This document shows, piece after piece, positions 12,273 through 14,601 of a stretch of DNA of 14,601 nucleotides. Made by a program: the position numbers and the translations under genes. Numbering within the stretch: the first letter of the stretch is position 1; the number at the start of each line of letters is the position of its first letter. Origin of the DNA: Clostridia bacterium (GTDB taxonomy: Bacteria > Bacillota > Clostridia > Oscillospirales > CAG-272); contig JAFTLM010000095.1 in NCBI GenBank assembly GCA_017455945.1, forward strand, positions 1 to 14,601, written 5' to 3'. The notes beneath the pieces are model-generated. The model saw nothing but the letters and a program-made list of their open reading frames with translations. It was not told where the DNA came from and did not search any database.

Positions 12273-13512
12273 TAAACGTAAAGTGATAGTTATAGGCGGA
12301 GGGGCTGCGGGAATGATGGCGGCAATAAGCGCCGCAAGATACGGTGTCGATGTTACTCTGCTTGAAAAAAACGACCGTCTTGGAAAAAAGCTCCGTATAA
12401 CGGGCAAGGGAAGATGTAATCTCACAAACGATTGCGATACCGAAGAGTTTATGAGGAACGTTCCTACCAATCCAAGATTTTTGTACGGAGCGTTAAACAG
12501 ATTTTCCACCGAGGATACCAAAGCGTTTTTTGAGGAGCTCGGAGTTCCCCTTAAAACCGAAAGAGGAAAACGTGTATTTCCCGTATCCGATAAGGCTCAG
12601 GATATAGTTGACGCTTTGTCGCGAGCCTGTAGGGAAGAGGGCGTTAAGATAATTTGCCAAAAGGTAAAAAGCCTTGTAATATCCGACGGGGCGGTTGTTG
12701 GGGTAAACACCGAAAAAGTTCAGTATCTCTCCGATGCCGTTATAGTCGCCACGGGCGGAATGTCCTATAAACAGACGGGCTCGGACGGTGACGGATACCG
12801 ATTTGCAAAACAACTGGGATTAAAGGTTACCGAGCTTGTTCCGTCGCTGGTTCCCATAGTTTCCGACAGTAAGGTCTGTCCGAGAATGCAGGGACTGTCA
12901 CTTCGTAACGTGGCAATAAAAATAATAAATAAGACCAACGGCAAAAAGATTTACGAGGATTTTGGGGAAATGATGTTCACTCATTTTGGAGTTACAGGTC
13001 CCCTGGTTCTTTCGGCTTCGGCACACATTCCCGATATAAATTCGGTGCCTTACGAGGCTCAGATAGACCTGAAGCCCGCACTTGACGAAAAGACGCTTGA
13101 TAACAGATTGCTTAACGACTTTTCAAAATTTGCCAATCGAGATTTCGCCAATTCTCTCGGAGAGCTTCTGCCGCAAAAGATGATAGACGTGGTGGTTGAG
13201 CTGTCGGGTATACCGCCGCATAAAAAGGTCAATTCCATAACCAAAGAAGAGAGGCAGAGATTGCTTGAGCTTATAAAATGCTTTCCAGTGTCTCTCGACC
13301 GCTTCCGTCCTATAAACGAGGCGATAATAACCAAGGGCGGAGTTGATGTGAAACAAATCGTTCCAAGCACTATGCAGGCAAAGGGAATAAGCGGACTTTA
13401 CTTTGCAGGCGAAGTACTTGACGTTGATGCCTATACGGGCGGATTTAATCTTCAAATAGCATTTTCCACAGCCGTGGTTGCGGGCGAAAGTGCCGCAATG
13501 GGCGAGTGGTGA
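12265..13512 (+). CDS. YhiN/HI0933-type NAD(P)/FAD-dependent oxidoreductase
   Basis: Flavoprotein of 415 residues from the HI0933/YhiN family, sometimes labelled aminoacetone oxidase family; the true substrate of these enzymes is not settled. The N-terminal Rossmann motif is VIVIGGGAAGMMAAISAARYG (7-27) with the FAD-ribose acid Glu34 (LLEKN), then the family signature GKKLRITGKGRCNLTN (40-55). A second segment, AVIVATGGMSYKQTGSDGDGY (about 157-177), and the C-terminal GLYFAGEVLDVDAYTGGFNLQIAFSTAVVAG complete the FAD fold. All key residues are present. The ATG at 12265 gives MNDKRKV directly before the Rossmann strand and overlaps the rpiR stop by 8 bases (ATGAATGA). There is no good ribosome site, so translation is probably coupled to rpiR. 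The metallo-hydrolase gene follows 12 bases after the stop. Confidence 0.93.
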   Translation: MNDKRKVIVIGGGAAGMMAAISAARYGVDVTLLEKNDRLGKKLRITGKGRCNLTNDCDTEEFMRNVPTNPRFLYGALNRFSTEDTKAFFEELGVPLKTERGKRVFPVSDKAQDIVDALSRACREEGVKIICQKVKSLVISDGAVVGVNTEKVQYLSDAVIVATGGMSYKQTGSDGDGYRFAKQLGLKVTELVPSLVPIVSDSKVCPRMQGLSLRNVAIKIINKTNGKKIYEDFGEMMFTHFGVTGPLVLSASAHIPDINSVPYEAQIDLKPALDEKTLDNRLLNDFSKFANRDFANSLGELLPQKMIDVVVELSGIPPHKKVNSITKEERQRLLELIKCFPVSLDRFRPINEAIITKGGVDVKQIVPSTMQAKGISGLYFAGEVLDVDAYTGGFNLQIAFSTAVVAGESAAMGEW

Positions 13513-13524
13513 CAGGAGGAAAAT

Positions 13525-14358
13525 ATGAAATTTCAGTATCTCGGAACGGCTGCCGCTGAAGGCATCCCCGCACTTGTGTGTAACTGTGAACGTTGCGTTC
13601 GTTCAAGAGAAATAGGAGGTCGTGCGTTGAGAACGCGTTCTCAGGCTATAATCGACGATAAGCTGCTGCTGGATTTTCCGGCGGATACGGTTGCGCATAC
13701 CCTTGCGCACAAAATAGATTTGATAAAGGTTACCGATTGTATAATTACTCATACTCACAGTGACCATCTGTACCCCGCCGATTTCGAAATGTTCCGTCCG
13801 GGCTTTGCTTTTACGCCGGAGGGCTGGCATATGACCTTCCACGGGTCAACCAGAGTAGGCGAGAAGATACTTCCTCATCTTGCGGGTAAACTTACCGATA
13901 TGAATATAGTTTATTTTGAAGAGGTCGAGACGTATGTGCCTAAAAACATCGGAGGATATACCGTTACACCTCTTAAGGCTATCCACGATCCTAAATCGGG
14001 ACCATTGTTCTATCAGATATCAGACGGTGAAAAAACTGTTCTTTACGCCAATGATACCAACTATTTTGACGATTCCGTGTGGGAATACTGGGAAAATACC
14101 AAGCCCTACTTCAATATGGTGTCACTTGACTGTACAAATGCGTGTAAGCCTCTGACCTATATAGGACATATGAGCTTTGCGGAAAATTTAAAGGTCCGCG
14201 ACCGTATGCTTGAAATGGGGATTGCAGATAAAAATACCAAGTTTATAAGCAACCACTTCTCCCATAACGGTACTAACGTGGTGTATGACGATTTTGTGGC
14301 AATAGCCGCAAAAGAAGGCTTTCTTGTTTCCTATGACGGAATGACACTTGATATATGA
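13525..14358 (+). CDS. MBL-fold metallo-hydrolase, PhnP-like (copy 1)
   Basis: Metallo-beta-lactamase-fold hydrolase of 277 residues. The active-site motif THTHSDH (75-81) gives His76, His78, Asp80 and His81; further metal ligands probably include His151 or nearby (LKAIHDPKSGP) and Asp174 (YANDTNYF). A Cys19-x-Cys21-x2-Cys24 cluster after TxxxEGIPAL matches the extra structural zinc site of PhnP phosphodiesterases, and the late His in SNHFSHNG could supply the fourth ligand. PhnP cleaves cyclic ribose phosphate in phosphonate breakdown, but no phn genes are near, so the substrate is open. AGGAGG at 13514-13519 supports the start. It is the third gene of the rpiR operon and is followed 20 bases later by a close paralogue. 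A phosphodiester or sugar-phosphate substrate would suit the RpiR regulator; this is inference. Confidence 0.9.
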   Translation: MKFQYLGTAAAEGIPALVCNCERCVRSREIGGRALRTRSQAIIDDKLLLDFPADTVAHTLAHKIDLIKVTDCIITHTHSDHLYPADFEMFRPGFAFTPEGWHMTFHGSTRVGEKILPHLAGKLTDMNIVYFEEVETYVPKNIGGYTVTPLKAIHDPKSGPLFYQISDGEKTVLYANDTNYFDDSVWEYWENTKPYFNMVSLDCTNACKPLTYIGHMSFAENLKVRDRMLEMGIADKNTKFISNHFSHNGTNVVYDDFVAIAAKEGFLVSYDGMTLDI

Positions 14359-14378
14359 ATATAAAGGAAAATTAAAAT

Positions 14379-14601
14379 ATGAAATTTCAGTATCTTGGAA
14401 CGAGTGGCTCCGAGGGAATACCGGCACTTATGTGTTCTTGCCAAAACTGTGCAAGGACAAGAAAGATTGGCGGAAGAGCGTTCAGAACGCACGCACAGGC
14501 GATAGTTGACGGAAAGCTTCTTATAGATTTTCCCGGCGAAACCCTGGTTCATACTTATATGCATAACGTGGACCTGCTGGGTGTTACCGACTGCCTCGTT
14601 A
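14379..14601 (+). CDS. MBL-fold metallo-hydrolase, PhnP-like (copy 2, cut by window end)
   Basis: Only the first 74 codons are present. They align without gaps to the start of the preceding gene, with 46 of 74 residues identical by my count, including MKFQYLGT, EGIPAL, the Cys19-x-Cys21-x2-Cys24 cluster, IGGRA and VTDC. The active-site HxHxDH would begin just past the window edge, so catalytic competence cannot be judged. AAAGGA at 14363-14368 is 10 bases before the ATG, a weaker site than that of copy 1. No terminator separates the copies, so they form a tandem pair in one transcript. At this divergence the duplication is old, and the two may differ in substrate. Confidence 0.9.
   Translation, partial: MKFQYLGTSGSEGIPALMCSCQNCARTRKIGGRAFRTHAQAIVDGKLLIDFPGETLVHTYMHNVDLLGVTDCLV

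Noticed and set aside
1..14601. CRISPR array, phage, transposon, integron or toxin-antitoxin system
   Set aside because: I see no regularly spaced repeats, no transposase or integrase motifs, and no terminal inverted repeats. The genes are housekeeping, sporulation, transport and metabolism in one orientation.

Overview
The window reads as chromosome of an endospore-forming anaerobic member of the Clostridia (Oscillospirales-like; species not determinable). The reasons are a clear sporulation sigma factor (SigG), an S-layer-homology (SLH) surface protein, moderate-to-low GC, strong AGGAGG-type ribosome sites, and an electron-bifurcating-type Etf/lactate dehydrogenase operon. All supported genes are on the + strand. 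There is no insertion sequence, phage gene, integrase or CRISPR array, and every intergenic gap is shorter than about 180 bases.

Layout. 43-1317: secreted cadherin-like/SLH surface protein. 1455-1715: 86-residue protein of unknown function with its own promoter. 1855-2307: nrdR, behind a strong promoter carrying a probable NrdR box, followed by a terminator. 2469-5968: three overlapping genes for a MacAB-type efflux system (HlyD-like adaptor, ATPase, FtsX-like permease), then a terminator. 6067-6840: sigG. 6927-7003: tRNA-Arg(ACG) with its own promoter and terminator. 7072-7719: histidine phosphatase, then a terminator. 7898-11279: etfB-etfA-ldh, in the order of the lctBCD genes for the electron-confurcating lactate dehydrogenase, with an extended -10 promoter and a terminator. 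11409 to the window edge: rpiR-type regulator, YhiN-type flavoprotein and two tandem PhnP-like metallo-hydrolases, the second cut by the window end.

How the genes work together. EtfB, EtfA (with an N-terminal single-cluster ferredoxin domain) and the FAD-dependent dehydrogenase should form one cytoplasmic complex that oxidises lactate, or a similar 2-hydroxyacid, with NAD+ by consuming reduced ferredoxin. The following RpiR regulator has its own near-perfect sigma-A promoter. A short AAATTTCA motif occurs twice around the etfB promoter and once inverted at the rpiR start, so a shared regulatory link is possible but unproven. The efflux genes lie between nrdR and sigG, which I recall as close neighbours in many clostridia, so they may be a lineage-specific insertion.

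I do not see a wholly new system. The most useful leads are the NrdR box at nrdR itself, the EtfA features (half-ferredoxin domain and a Phe where canonical EtfA has His), and the rpiR-yhiN-MBL-MBL cluster, whose joint function I cannot name.
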